Assembly (NCBI GenBank): GCA_964409685.1
Contig: CAYPEJ010000002.1
Location: forward strand, 186,001 to 250,000
Direction of reading: 5' to 3'
Origin: Clostridium_AI sp964409685
GTDB lineage: Bacteria; Bacillota; Clostridia; Lachnospirales; Lachnospiraceae
DNA length: 64,000 nt
This document shows, in pieces, positions 10,501 through 19,106 of the stretch. Position 1 is the first letter of the stretch, and every line of letters starts with the position of its first letter. The position numbers were made by a program, and so were the translations under genes. The notes below the pieces were generated by a model. It worked only from the letters and a program-made list of their open reading frames with translations, was not told the origin of the DNA and ran no database searches.

Positions 10501-13500
10501 GAAAAAGCTATGGAAGAAGGGGTGGATTTATCAACAATGTGGATAAATTTGACGCTTTGTTCTTCCATATCTCACCGAGAGAAGCAGAAACTATGGACCC
10601 ACAAGAAAGAATCTTTTTAGAAGAAGTATACCATGCGTTTGAAGATGCAGGATATACGAAGTCTGCTTTAGAAAATAGTCGAGTTGGCGTATTTGTAGGA
10701 GCCATGTGGGGACAGTATGAGATGCTAGAAGGGGAAGTTGATGGCACTTTTGTTACCCCAGCATCCATTCATTCTGCCATTGCCAATCGAGTATCCTATT
10801 ACTTTAATTTCAAAGGACCAAGTATAGCAGTTGATACGATGTGTTCCTCCTCATTAACATCTGTTCATTTAGCTTGTAAAAGCATCTTGGATGGAGAATG
10901 TGAGATGGCAGTAGCAGGTGGTGTCAATACATCATTACATCCAAATAAATATATTTACTTAAGTCAGAACGGATTCTTATCAACGGATGGAACTTGTAGA
11001 GCATTTGGAGAAGGCGGAGATGGTTATGTCCCAGGAGAAGGTGTTGGTGCATTAATCTTAAAATCACTATCCAAGGCAGAGCAAGACGGGGATTACATTT
11101 ATGGCGTAATAAAAGCCACTGCATTGAATCATGGTGGAAAAGCAAGCGGATATACAGTTCCAAATGTAAATTCACAGGCAGAAGTGATATCAATGGCGTT
11201 AGAAAAGGCAAAGATTGATCCAAGAACTATTAGTTATGTGGAAGCGCATGGAACAGGAACTTCTCTAGGAGATCCGATTGAGATGTTGGGATTGACGAAA
11301 GCATTTAGAAACTATACAGAAGATAGTCAATATTGTGCAATCGGTTCGATTAAGTCCAATATAGGGCATTTGGAATCAGCAGCAGGAGTAGCTGCAATTA
11401 CTAAGGTATTATTACAATTAAAATACAAGCAATTAGTACCTTCTATCCACAGTGAAGAATTAAATCATAATATTGATTTCCATACGACACCTTTCTACGT
11501 GCAGAATACACTTTGTGAGTGGAAACAGACAAGAGAAGAGATGGAATTCGCACCTAAGAGAGCAGCTGTTAGTGCATTTGGAGCTGGTGGAAGCAATGCC
11601 CATGTGATTATTGAAGAATATAGAAAAGAATATAAAAAGGCAACTGAGGGCAAGGCAAGTTTGGATAAAGAGAATGAAATTATTATCTTATCTGCAACCA
11701 ATGAAGCCCGTTTAAAAGAAAGTGTGTCCAATTTATTAAACGTACTTGTATCCAATAAGACAGAAGTGGCGAAACCAACCAATATGGTTTCCGAGATCGA
11801 GATTGCAGAAGAGATAAAAGAAGTTCTATCATCCGAGATGCAAATTAGAAAAGATGAGATTGATCATCACTTTGAACTGGATTTATTAGTAGAGGAAGTT
11901 TCCGTTTGGGAAGCAATATCCAATCTACTTATGGATAAGTACAAGGTAGTTCTATCCATGGATAAGCTTGTTCACATAAGTGAATTAAGTCATTTAGCCA
12001 AAATGGTATGGAAGGAACTTCAAGCATCCCAACAAAAACAAATTGCCTATGAAGAGTCAGAATCGATTCGTAAGGATATTCATATAAGTGACTTAGCATA
12101 CACCTTGCAACACGGCAGAGAAGAAATGAACGTACGAATGGCAGTTGTTGCTTCAACGATAGAAGAACTCGTTTATAAGCTAAGAGCATATAGCAATGGG
12201 AAAGAGACAGATATCTTCTTTGGTGAAAATAAAAAAGAAGATAAGTCACAACGAATCTTCCAAAATAAAAATATTCAGAGTTTAGTAGCCCAAGCTGCCC
12301 AAAACAAAGATTATAATATGCTATGTGAATTGTGGGTTGCGGGAACGAAGATGAACTGGTCAGAGATATTCCAAGACAGGGAAGCCGAGAGAATCTGGTT
12401 GCCGGGATATCCGTTTGAGAAGAAGAGATTTTGGATTGAAAAAGCAGAAAGAATAGAAAAAGTGGACGGAAACTATCTGGTATCGAATAGAAATATACAT
12501 CCATTGATTGATGAAAATGTATCTACATTCGAAAGAATGTGTTTCCGCAAGACACTACACAAAAATGAATTTTATTTGATGCAACATGAGATAAATGGGA
12601 AAAGGATATTCCCTGGAGCATTTTCCATTGAAATGGCATTTGCAGCAATCAATTTAGCATTGCCATCCAATGAAATAACAGAACTAAAAGATATTCAGAT
12701 GTCCAATATGCTTTCTGTAGATGGAGCAGATACAAAAGATGTTGTTGTAAATGTTTCATTTGGAGAAAATGGAGAAAAAGAAATGGGATTCCAAATCGTT
12801 TCTGCTTGTGAAGAGGATGAAAAGGGACCTATGGTTTATACAAAAGGGAAGATAGGAACAAATTCAGATGTAACATTTGAATCCGTTTCATTGGAACAAT
12901 TACAAGAAGGATTACATAAGGTAGCCTCAAAAGAAGAAGTATATAATCGTTTTCAAGAAATTCATTATAGTTATGGAAAGGAATTTCAGGTAGTTGAAGA
13001 AGTGCGATATTCAGACAAGGAAGCACTAGGTACACTGGAATTAACCGAATTGGGACGTGATTGGAGTGAAATCTGTAATTGTAGTCCAAGTTTAGTAGAT
13101 GGCGCATTTCAAGTGGCAAGCTTGCTCCTAGAGATGGAAGCAGGAGTAAATTATATTCCTACTGGCGTACAAAAGATTTCTTTTGATGATTCTATGGGAG
13201 GAGAACTTTCCTCTAAATATTATGCGTATGTAAAAGAAGAAAGCAATGATAACAATCAAGTTTATCACTATAGTATTATGATTTTAGATAGTGAAGGAAA
13301 GCAAATAATCAAAATGGATCAGTTTGAAATTCGTAAAATGCTTGCTTTTGTAGAATTTAACAAAGTAGAAAAAGAACCGATCGTGATTTTGGATGACGAT
13401 ATCTTTAACAAGACAAAAAGTTATTTGCGAAAAGTCATTACTTTATGTATGAGAATGGAAGAAAATGAGCTGGATGAATCGGAACATTTTGAACAATATG

Positions 13501-16500
13501 GCTTAGATTCGATTATTATCATGAGGCTAAATGATGAATTAGGAAAGCACTTTAAAAAGTTATCGAAGACAATCTTTTTTGAAAATAGCAATTTACTAGA
13601 ACTTACACAGTATTTTGTAAAGTATCATAAAGAAGAATTAATAAACCTATTCCAAGGTGAACATGCAACCATTTTAAAAGAAGATAACATCGAACTGGGA
13701 GATACAGGAGTATGCTATTTAGCTAGAAAATGGATCGCAATGAAACGAAAAACTTCAGAAAGAAAAATAGATACTTTGGTTGTATTTTCATTAGAACCTG
13801 CGTTAGCAGAAGCGATGAAGGAATATGCGGAGCAAGTAATTTTAGTATTACCAGGAGAGTCCTATGTGAAAGAAAATAATGCGACATATCGAATGAATCC
13901 ATCTAATAAGCAGGATTATGTTGCACTTTTACATGATTTAAGTATGGATGAAGAAGAATCAATTCGCATTTTATATGCATGGACCAATCAAGAGATTGCC
14001 TTTGAGGTATCGAATTTAGAAGTACAGTTAGAACAAGCACTACAATACGTATTCTACTTAACCAAAGCACTATGTACGTATAAAAAATCCATTGAATTTC
14101 TTTACTTAATGGAGAATCGCAAGGGATGGGAACAACCGATTTATAAATCCACATCTGCGTACTTAAAAAGTATTGTAGAAGAAGAACCAAATTTCAAATT
14201 TAAATGTATCGAAGCCTTTGAACTAGAAAAGGAAGGAGTTGCAAAAGAAGTCTTTCTTGAGTTTGGAGATTCGGAATCATGGAATATGGATATTTTACTT
14301 CAGAAGAGGGGTAGAAAAGTATCTGTATTAGATGAATGTAATCCATTGAAAGAAAAAAGGGTACAGTTGAAAAAGCAAGGTGTATATCTAGTAACTGGTG
14401 CAATGGGTGGCATTGGATATCAAATTGCAACTTACTTGGCAAGTGAATATCAGGCAAAACTTATTTTAGTAGGAAGAAAGCCAGAAGATGCTGGAATTCG
14501 AGAAAAAATGAATGCCTTGAAACAAAAGGGAAGCCAAATAATATATGTATCTGGGGATGTAGGAATACAGGAAGATGTCAAACACATCATGGAAGAAGGA
14601 AGAAATGTGTTCGGACATATTGATGGGGTTGTTCATAGCGCAGGTATAACCATGGATTCCTATTTGATGCACAAGAAAGAAGAACAGATTTGGTCTGTTA
14701 TCAAGCCAAAAGTGTATGGAACTGTATACTTGTATGAAGAAATGAAGCAAGATACGTTTGACTTTATGATATTGTTTAGTTCATTAGCTGGATTAATTGG
14801 TAATGTGGCACAAGGGGATTATTCATTTGGTAACTGCTTTATGGATCATTATGCAACCATGCAGTCACAGAATGTAACTTCCATCAACTGGCCATTATGG
14901 AAAGATGGCGGAATGAAAGTAGACAAAGAAGTGGAACGATACTTAGCAAAACAACATGGATTGACATCCTTAGAAAAGTCAGATGGAATGAAAGCATTCG
15001 AGGCATTATTATTAGAAAAGGGGCAAAATGTTGCAGTATTTTGCGGAGATAAGAAAAAGTTCTTGAATAAGTTTGGTACAAAACAAAGAGAATTTTCTGC
15101 ATTAGCAAATTACAGTGCTTTATCAAGAAAGAAAAGCAATGCGACCAAGATGCTCCCAGAAGTAAGAGAATATGCACAAAGACCAAAGAAAGAACAGGAA
15201 GAGATTGCCGTTATTGGATTAAGTGGTAAATATCCAATGGCAAATGACTTAGATACACTATGGGCGAACTTATGTGAGGGAAAAGATTGTATTACCGAGA
15301 TTCCAAAGGATAGATGGGATTGTGATGAATTTTATACAAAAAATAAAGATGAAGTTGGCAAAAGCTATAGTAAATGGGGCGGGTTTATAGAGGATATTGA
15401 TAAATTTGATCCACTATTATTCCATATCTCACCAAGGGATGCGGAAATCATGTCACCAGAAGAAAAATTATTTATGATGACTGCTTGGCATACATTTGAT
15501 GATGCAGGATATACAAGAAAAACATTGAATGAAAAGAGAGTTGGTGTCTTTGTAGGGGCAATGTATAGTCAGTATCAATTAATGAGAGGTATGATAAATC
15601 AGGTAGAAATGTCAACCATGTCATTCCATGCGGATATTGCCAATCGAGTATCCTTCTTCTACAATCTACATGGACCTAGTATATCAGTAGATACTCTTTG
15701 TTCATCGGCAATGACAGCGATTCACTTAGCATGTGAAAGCATTCGCTCAGGCGAGAGTGAGATGGCATTAGCAGGAGGCGTAAATCTATCCTTACATCCA
15801 AACAAATATAACATATTAAGTTTGAAGAAATTTGTATCGACAGATGGAAAATGTAGAAGTTTTGGTGAAGGTGGAGATGGTTATGTTCCAGGAGAAGGAT
15901 GTGGAGCCGTATTACTAAAGCCACTTAGTAAGGCAATTCAAGATGGGGATAACATATATGGTATTATCAAGGCAACTACGATAAATCATGGAGGAAAAAC
16001 AAATGGTTATACCGTACCGAATCCAAAAGCACAGACTCAGTTGATTGTAGATGCGTTAGAAAAAGCTAATATATCAGCAGAACACATTAGTTACATCGAG
16101 GCACATGGAACAGGAACTGCCTTAGGAGATCCGATTGAAATTACAGGATTAACAAATGCATTCCGTCGAGATACAGAAAAGAAAGGCTATTGTTCCATTG
16201 GTTCTATAAAATCCAATATAGGACATTTAGAAGCGGCATCAGGAATAGCTAGTTTAACGAAGGTGTTGTTGCAGTTAAAGTATAAAAAATTTGTACCATC
16301 CCTACATTCTAGTGAGATTAACCACAATCTGGACTTAGAAGAAACACCATTTTATGTACAACAGAAAGTCCAAGAATGGAAACCGACGGTAGTTGAACAA
16401 GAGGGCAAAAAGGTTGTAGTTCCAAGAACGGCAGGAATTAGTGCATATGGAGCAGGCGGAACAAACGTACATGTAATCGTTAGTGAGTATCAAAATGATA

Positions 16501-18152
16501 GGAAGGAAAATGAATTGTCAAAAGAGCAAGTGATTCTTTTATCTGCAACAGATACCGTAAGATTACAAGAATCTGCTAAGAAATTGAGTCAATATATAAG
16601 GAAGCGAGTAGACGATAAGCAAGTACAACTAAGAGATATTGCACATACCTTGATGTTTGGAAGAGAAGAAATGAGAGAAAGACTGGCAATTGTATGTGCA
16701 AGTAAAGCAGAGTTAGTAGAACGTTTGGAACAGTACTGTGAAGGAAACATAGGACGCGATATCTATGTGCGAAACGCGGATAAGAACATCGAAAATCAAG
16801 AAGATACCTCTTTTGCACAAGGAAAAGATCGTCGGGAGCAAGCATTCGCATGGGTAAATGGAGCAGACATAGAATGGGAACGTGACAAAGAAAGTCATAT
16901 AATTTCATTACCAGGATATCCATTCAAATTAAGTCGTTACTGGATTGGAAGTTATGATCAAACACAACAACAGCCAGAGAGTAAGAAAGAAAAATCTGTG
17001 GTTATTGAGGATTCAAGAAGTAGTAATGATTCTGTGAATGAAATTCGTCCAGTCAATTCAATGGAAGCTTCTAGAAATGACTATGTGGGTGACGAAGTTA
17101 TATTAGATATAATAGAAGGCAACATTGGAATTATCAGACTGAATGATAGAGTAAATAGAAATGTATTTTCAGAGGTATTCCGAAAGGGAATTACAAAGAG
17201 ATTATGGGAAGTCGAGCAAAATGAAAATATTAAAGTCGTTATTGTAACTGGATATGACAATATCTTCTGCATGGGAGCAACCGAAAATCAACTGAATGAT
17301 ATTGCAGATGAAAAATCAAGTTTTACAGATGAACCAGTTCTTTATAAAGGCTTATTACAATGTAAGGTTCCAGTTATTTCGGCAATTCAAGGACATGCCT
17401 CAGGTGGAGGTTTCTTATTAGGTTTATATGGTGATATGGTTATACTTGGAAAAGAATCGGTATACAGTGCTGTCTTTATGAAGTATGGTTTTACACCAGG
17501 AATGGGAGCCACTTTAATACTAGAAGAAAAACTAGGACGTAATCTAGCAACTGAAATGATGTATACGGCAAGATATTATACAGGTGAAGAACTAGAAAGA
17601 CGTGGTGCTTCTGTCATTGTGACAGAACAAAATAATGTCTTAAATGAAGCAATTAAGATGGCTAGAATCATTCGTGAAAAGCCAAGAGTATCCTTAATAG
17701 CATTAAAAGAAGAACTTGCAAGTCGAATTTTAGAACGTCTAGATGCTATTATAGAAAAAGAAGATGCGATGCATAAAAGGACATTTACTAGTGACGAAGT
17801 GAAAGAGAATATTGAGCGTTATTATATTAACTCCAACAAGACACAGAAAAAAGTGAATGTGGCGAAAGAAGAGGATGTTGAGTTAAAACAGATTGAAGCG
17901 GAATTAGCCAATGCAGTGGAACATTTTGATATGAGTCTAGTTGACGACAATTTTGATGAGTGGTTTCTAGCTGAGACCGAAGAGATTGAAATGTTGGAAC
18001 ATATGGAAAGGCTAGAATCGATTCAGGTAGAGAAAAAGAACGAGGATGATATGGACATGGAAGCGCAACTAATGGACATATTAAATCAGCTCGAAGATGG
18101 GAACATATCAATAAATGATGCATTGTTTTTAGAAGAACAAATAAATGGATAA
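7575..18152 (+). CDS. P2: trans-AT PKS, DH'-ACP-KR-KS3-DH-ACP-KR-KS4-ECH
   Basis: A 3525-residue synthase. Approximate domains: DH' 5-285 (His20 in H-x3-D-x4-P; D192-S-S-T-I where DxxxQ is usual), completing the module split from P1; ACP 320-396 (Ser357, GLDSS); KR 425-890 (catalytic from 646, Asp in the B-type position); KS3 924-1350 (Cys1090, DTMCSSS) with an ACP-like insert 1406-1488 in its linker; DH 1640-1925 (His1671 in HEING..FP; DGAFQ intact, likely active); ACP 1950-2025 (Ser1979); KR 2045-2495 (B-type Asp); KS4 2543-2970 (Cys2709, DTLCSS); enoyl-CoA hydratase-type domain 3173-3421; C-terminal docking hairpin 3495-3525. The first module order DH-ACP-KR, with its KS on the previous protein, matches dehydrating bimodules of trans-AT systems. 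The last module, with the ECH domain and tandem ACPs on P3, points to beta-branching. An acidic linker precedes the docking hairpin. Confidence 0.9.
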   Translation: MRNVKYYTIMKNDDYIVRDHRVHDVRIMPGVTFLDLVYKALSEEKYDISNIEIHEILFEEPVATSELYERKIQLEIMADDTEGTIVGRSQRMQNGKVLDGKWTENFKCKFVVGSKLTRNSIDVNAIKNEATTKKDMDECYSWARKVKIQHYEFMKALGTVYVTPKDKLGELHYSSLAKEYSAYAFLHPAVLDSSTIIPIEERIQKEYEIDGDEVKPYIPMYIKRFKVYERITGDCYVYIKEFKQEDNIARDIYKTDILIYSLEGILLAEFQELTYKKVRNKNLIEMLIQAPGSKEKNKRKRGRKKKSSFVQNVEPSEHGDMREYIVSELKGMLAQVIEEEIGKIEENVGFYDLGLDSSSLLLIVKMLEDRLNEKLYPTLLFEYTTIQELADFLNEQYSSCFQRNGKQETQKSVSQEVQNKELNLYTSVWKEQEIETIKEEEEYCIWLFDEDEALWNQLRTVNKNTILIQNGAKYQKHDSMHYIVNGMEEADYVTVIENLLADGMIPDKMIKNIPLQEELSLFAEQQRQMGMESIFLLSKVLAGMKSFKQISFYVLHYKNKGAEWEGYNPIHEGIAGFCKTVLEEKQTMQYKLIGLEEMNVKCILSELASDDSIDIEIEYREGRRFVKVNEKIDVSKQSAGRDFIKKDGVYLLTGGMGGLGQIFIEELSTQPGVKLIVCGRSELSTEKKRILEDWKKQNRFIEYQKVDITSYEDVKSLHERILRDHGRIDGIVHMAGINRDSYIIKKELDEFLSVCKPKVDGTIQLDRVFAEDDLDFFALFSSTTAIMGNAGQCDYAYANYVMNHFATYRNELVNLGKRNGKTVAINWPLWANGGMQVDKVKKDDLVESVGMIPMSNESGMQAFHFALTNSYEEVIVVEGIEERITAALEAYYDDGAVEEKDDKVELVAEAVDEGLPLPKQMPQDIAIIGVSGRYPQADNIMELWENLKAGKDCVVDIPKERWDNDKYYEKQKATPGKSYGRRGGFINNVDKFDALFFHISPREAETMDPQERIFLEEVYHAFEDAGYTKSALENSRVGVFVGAMWGQYEMLEGEVDGTFVTPASIHSAIANRVSYYFNFKGPSIAVDTMCSSSLTSVHLACKSILDGECEMAVAGGVNTSLHPNKYIYLSQNGFLSTDGTCRAFGEGGDGYVPGEGVGALILKSLSKAEQDGDYIYGVIKATALNHGGKASGYTVPNVNSQAEVISMALEKAKIDPRTISYVEAHGTGTSLGDPIEMLGLTKAFRNYTEDSQYCAIGSIKSNIGHLESAAGVAAITKVLLQLKYKQLVPSIHSEELNHNIDFHTTPFYVQNTLCEWKQTREEMEFAPKRAAVSAFGAGGSNAHVIIEEYRKEYKKATEGKASLDKENEIIILSATNEARLKESVSNLLNVLVSNKTEVAKPTNMVSEIEIAEEIKEVLSSEMQIRKDEIDHHFELDLLVEEVSVWEAISNLLMDKYKVVLSMDKLVHISELSHLAKMVWKELQASQQKQIAYEESESIRKDIHISDLAYTLQHGREEMNVRMAVVASTIEELVYKLRAYSNGKETDIFFGENKKEDKSQRIFQNKNIQSLVAQAAQNKDYNMLCELWVAGTKMNWSEIFQDREAERIWLPGYPFEKKRFWIEKAERIEKVDGNYLVSNRNIHPLIDENVSTFERMCFRKTLHKNEFYLMQHEINGKRIFPGAFSIEMAFAAINLALPSNEITELKDIQMSNMLSVDGADTKDVVVNVSFGENGEKEMGFQIVSACEEDEKGPMVYTKGKIGTNSDVTFESVSLEQLQEGLHKVASKEEVYNRFQEIHYSYGKEFQVVEEVRYSDKEALGTLELTELGRDWSEICNCSPSLVDGAFQVASLLLEMEAGVNYIPTGVQKISFDDSMGGELSSKYYAYVKEESNDNNQVYHYSIMILDSEGKQIIKMDQFEIRKMLAFVEFNKVEKEPIVILDDDIFNKTKSYLRKVITLCMRMEENELDESEHFEQYGLDSIIIMRLNDELGKHFKKLSKTIFFENSNLLELTQYFVKYHKEELINLFQGEHATILKEDNIELGDTGVCYLARKWIAMKRKTSERKIDTLVVFSLEPALAEAMKEYAEQVILVLPGESYVKENNATYRMNPSNKQDYVALLHDLSMDEEESIRILYAWTNQEIAFEVSNLEVQLEQALQYVFYLTKALCTYKKSIEFLYLMENRKGWEQPIYKSTSAYLKSIVEEEPNFKFKCIEAFELEKEGVAKEVFLEFGDSESWNMDILLQKRGRKVSVLDECNPLKEKRVQLKKQGVYLVTGAMGGIGYQIATYLASEYQAKLILVGRKPEDAGIREKMNALKQKGSQIIYVSGDVGIQEDVKHIMEEGRNVFGHIDGVVHSAGITMDSYLMHKKEEQIWSVIKPKVYGTVYLYEEMKQDTFDFMILFSSLAGLIGNVAQGDYSFGNCFMDHYATMQSQNVTSINWPLWKDGGMKVDKEVERYLAKQHGLTSLEKSDGMKAFEALLLEKGQNVAVFCGDKKKFLNKFGTKQREFSALANYSALSRKKSNATKMLPEVREYAQRPKKEQEEIAVIGLSGKYPMANDLDTLWANLCEGKDCITEIPKDRWDCDEFYTKNKDEVGKSYSKWGGFIEDIDKFDPLLFHISPRDAEIMSPEEKLFMMTAWHTFDDAGYTRKTLNEKRVGVFVGAMYSQYQLMRGMINQVEMSTMSFHADIANRVSFFYNLHGPSISVDTLCSSAMTAIHLACESIRSGESEMALAGGVNLSLHPNKYNILSLKKFVSTDGKCRSFGEGGDGYVPGEGCGAVLLKPLSKAIQDGDNIYGIIKATTINHGGKTNGYTVPNPKAQTQLIVDALEKANISAEHISYIEAHGTGTALGDPIEITGLTNAFRRDTEKKGYCSIGSIKSNIGHLEAASGIASLTKVLLQLKYKKFVPSLHSSEINHNLDLEETPFYVQQKVQEWKPTVVEQEGKKVVVPRTAGISAYGAGGTNVHVIVSEYQNDRKENELSKEQVILLSATDTVRLQESAKKLSQYIRKRVDDKQVQLRDIAHTLMFGREEMRERLAIVCASKAELVERLEQYCEGNIGRDIYVRNADKNIENQEDTSFAQGKDRREQAFAWVNGADIEWERDKESHIISLPGYPFKLSRYWIGSYDQTQQQPESKKEKSVVIEDSRSSNDSVNEIRPVNSMEASRNDYVGDEVILDIIEGNIGIIRLNDRVNRNVFSEVFRKGITKRLWEVEQNENIKVVIVTGYDNIFCMGATENQLNDIADEKSSFTDEPVLYKGLLQCKVPVISAIQGHASGGGFLLGLYGDMVILGKESVYSAVFMKYGFTPGMGATLILEEKLGRNLATEMMYTARYYTGEELERRGASVIVTEQNNVLNEAIKMARIIREKPRVSLIALKEELASRILERLDAIIEKEDAMHKRTFTSDEVKENIERYYINSNKTQKKVNVAKEEDVELKQIEAELANAVEHFDMSLVDDNFDEWFLAETEEIEMLEHMERLESIQVEKKNEDDMDMEAQLMDILNQLEDGNISINDALFLEEQING
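11790..12035 (+). other. Serine-less ACP-like insert in KS3 linker domain
   Basis: About 80 residues interrupt the KS3 linker between its first helix (S-N-L-L-N-V-L) and the 'DLAYTLQHGREEM' strand. The helices follow the carrier-protein pattern (I-A-E-E-I-K-E-V-L, then F-E-L-D-L-L-V-E-E-V). Where ACPs have Asp-Ser this one reads Glu-Val. The same site is occupied in KS7, KS10 and KS14 but is empty in KS4, KS6, KS12 and KS13. Confidence 0.6.
17091..17835 (+). other. Embedded enoyl-CoA hydratase (ECH2/PksI-like) domain of P2
   Basis: About 249 residues form a crotonase-fold domain after the KS4 linker. Visible marks are 'VVIVTGYDNIFCMGATENQL', the second oxyanion segment 'SAIQGHASGGGFLLGLYGD' and 'FMKYGFTPGMGATLILEEKL'. 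The wording is close, from memory, to free-standing PksI/BaeI-type ECH2 enzymes, which decarboxylate the dehydrated HMG-like intermediate during beta-alkylation. Being fused in cis directly before tandem ACPs assigns beta-branching to this module. The remaining enzymes of that cassette are not in the window. Confidence 0.75.
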
Positions 18153-18173
18153 TGGATTAAAGGGGTAAAAATT

Positions 18174-19106
18174 ATGGATGATAAGGAAATTTACATTGCG
18201 GTAAAAGAAGGTAGGCTTACAAAGGACGAAGCAGTTATTTTATTAAAAGCAAATTTAATTCAAAAGAAGATGCAGAATGCAACTGCAATGCCAAAGAAAG
18301 TATCAAAAGAAATGAACGTTACAATGAGTGCAGTAAATCACGTTCAAGAAGAAAAAGATATAAAAGATATTGTAATCGAAGCGTGCTCTAAAGTATTACA
18401 TTTAAGCAGAAATGAGATTCCAACCAACTTAGAATTTGACGCATTAGGAGTAGATTCCATTAGTGGCGTAGAAATTATACGTGATATCAATCAAAAATGC
18501 CATTGCAATCTAGACGTAACAGCACTTTATGATTATCAAACAGTAGATAAATTAAGCGATTACTTAAAGAGCATGAATGTTACAACACCAACTACGACTC
18601 AAGCTTCTCAATTAAATGTAAAAAATGTATATGTAGAAAATAAAGATAAGAATTACGATTATAATAACCAGAGAAAAAGAACAATTTCTTTAGAACCATT
18701 AGGTTCTAAAGAAAAGGCTTCTGTACAAACAGGAGTACGTCCAGGTGAAAAAATTGTATTAGGCTTTGGTCAAAATCATACTACCTCAACCATTAAGGAA
18801 TCACAAAAATGTGTATTAGAGCCAAAAGCAATGAATAGCTCAAAGGATATGGTAAAAGATTATTTGGAACAAATCGTAAGAAAAGTTCTACATATTAACG
18901 AAATAATTGATGTCAATGCCACATTACGAGAAGTGGGAGTAGATTCCATTACAAGCGTAGAAATCGTAAGAGATATAAATCAAGTATTTGGAACCTCATA
19001 TGATGCAACCGTATTATATGACTATCCGACGATCTCCGTACTAAAAGGCCTAATCGAGTCCGATGTATCGCCTGCAAGATTGGAAGAATTAAAAAAAAAA
19101 CAGTAA
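18174..19106 (+). CDS. P3 short form: docking hairpin plus tandem ACPs
   Basis: 310 residues as encoded, with AAAGGGG upstream of the ATG, 21 bases after P2. Residues 1-30 form a helix-G-R-L-T-K-D-E-A-helix docking hairpin that should meet the P2 C-terminus. ACP-A is about residues 62-137 (Ser95, GVDSI) and ACP-B about 222-300 (Ser258, GVDSI). They accept the chain after KS4-ECH. Tandem ACPs are typical of beta-branching modules. However, the sixth residue after the Ser is Ile in both, where beta-branching ACPs usually have Trp. The frame closes with L-K-K-K-Q-stop at a run of ten A. A -1 shift there would continue into KS5 and give about 762 residues, so this gene may make two products: a free ACP didomain and an ACP-ACP-KS protein. 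Confidence 0.8.
   Translation: MDDKEIYIAVKEGRLTKDEAVILLKANLIQKKMQNATAMPKKVSKEMNVTMSAVNHVQEEKDIKDIVIEACSKVLHLSRNEIPTNLEFDALGVDSISGVEIIRDINQKCHCNLDVTALYDYQTVDKLSDYLKSMNVTTPTTTQASQLNVKNVYVENKDKNYDYNNQRKRTISLEPLGSKEKASVQTGVRPGEKIVLGFGQNHTTSTIKESQKCVLEPKAMNSSKDMVKDYLEQIVRKVLHINEIIDVNATLREVGVDSITSVEIVRDINQVFGTSYDATVLYDYPTISVLKGLIESDVSPARLEELKKKQ
19091..19100 (+). other. A10 slippery run joining tandem ACPs to KS5
   Basis: Ten A within TTA AAA AAA AAA CAG TAA. In the zero frame the protein ends four codons later. Inserting one A, or a -1 slip, gives AAA ACA GTA AAG ACA ATC and leads without a stop into KS5 (starts about 19172). The codon context (TA then nine A) matches the run at 1503-1512, and the required shift is in the same direction. 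Confidence 0.6.

Noticed and set aside
11929..12504. Long minus-strand open frames such as this one and others across the window
   Set aside because: They lie wholly inside PKS coding sequence, with low-complexity Leu/Ser/Phe-rich translations and no ribosome sites; they are antisense shadows.
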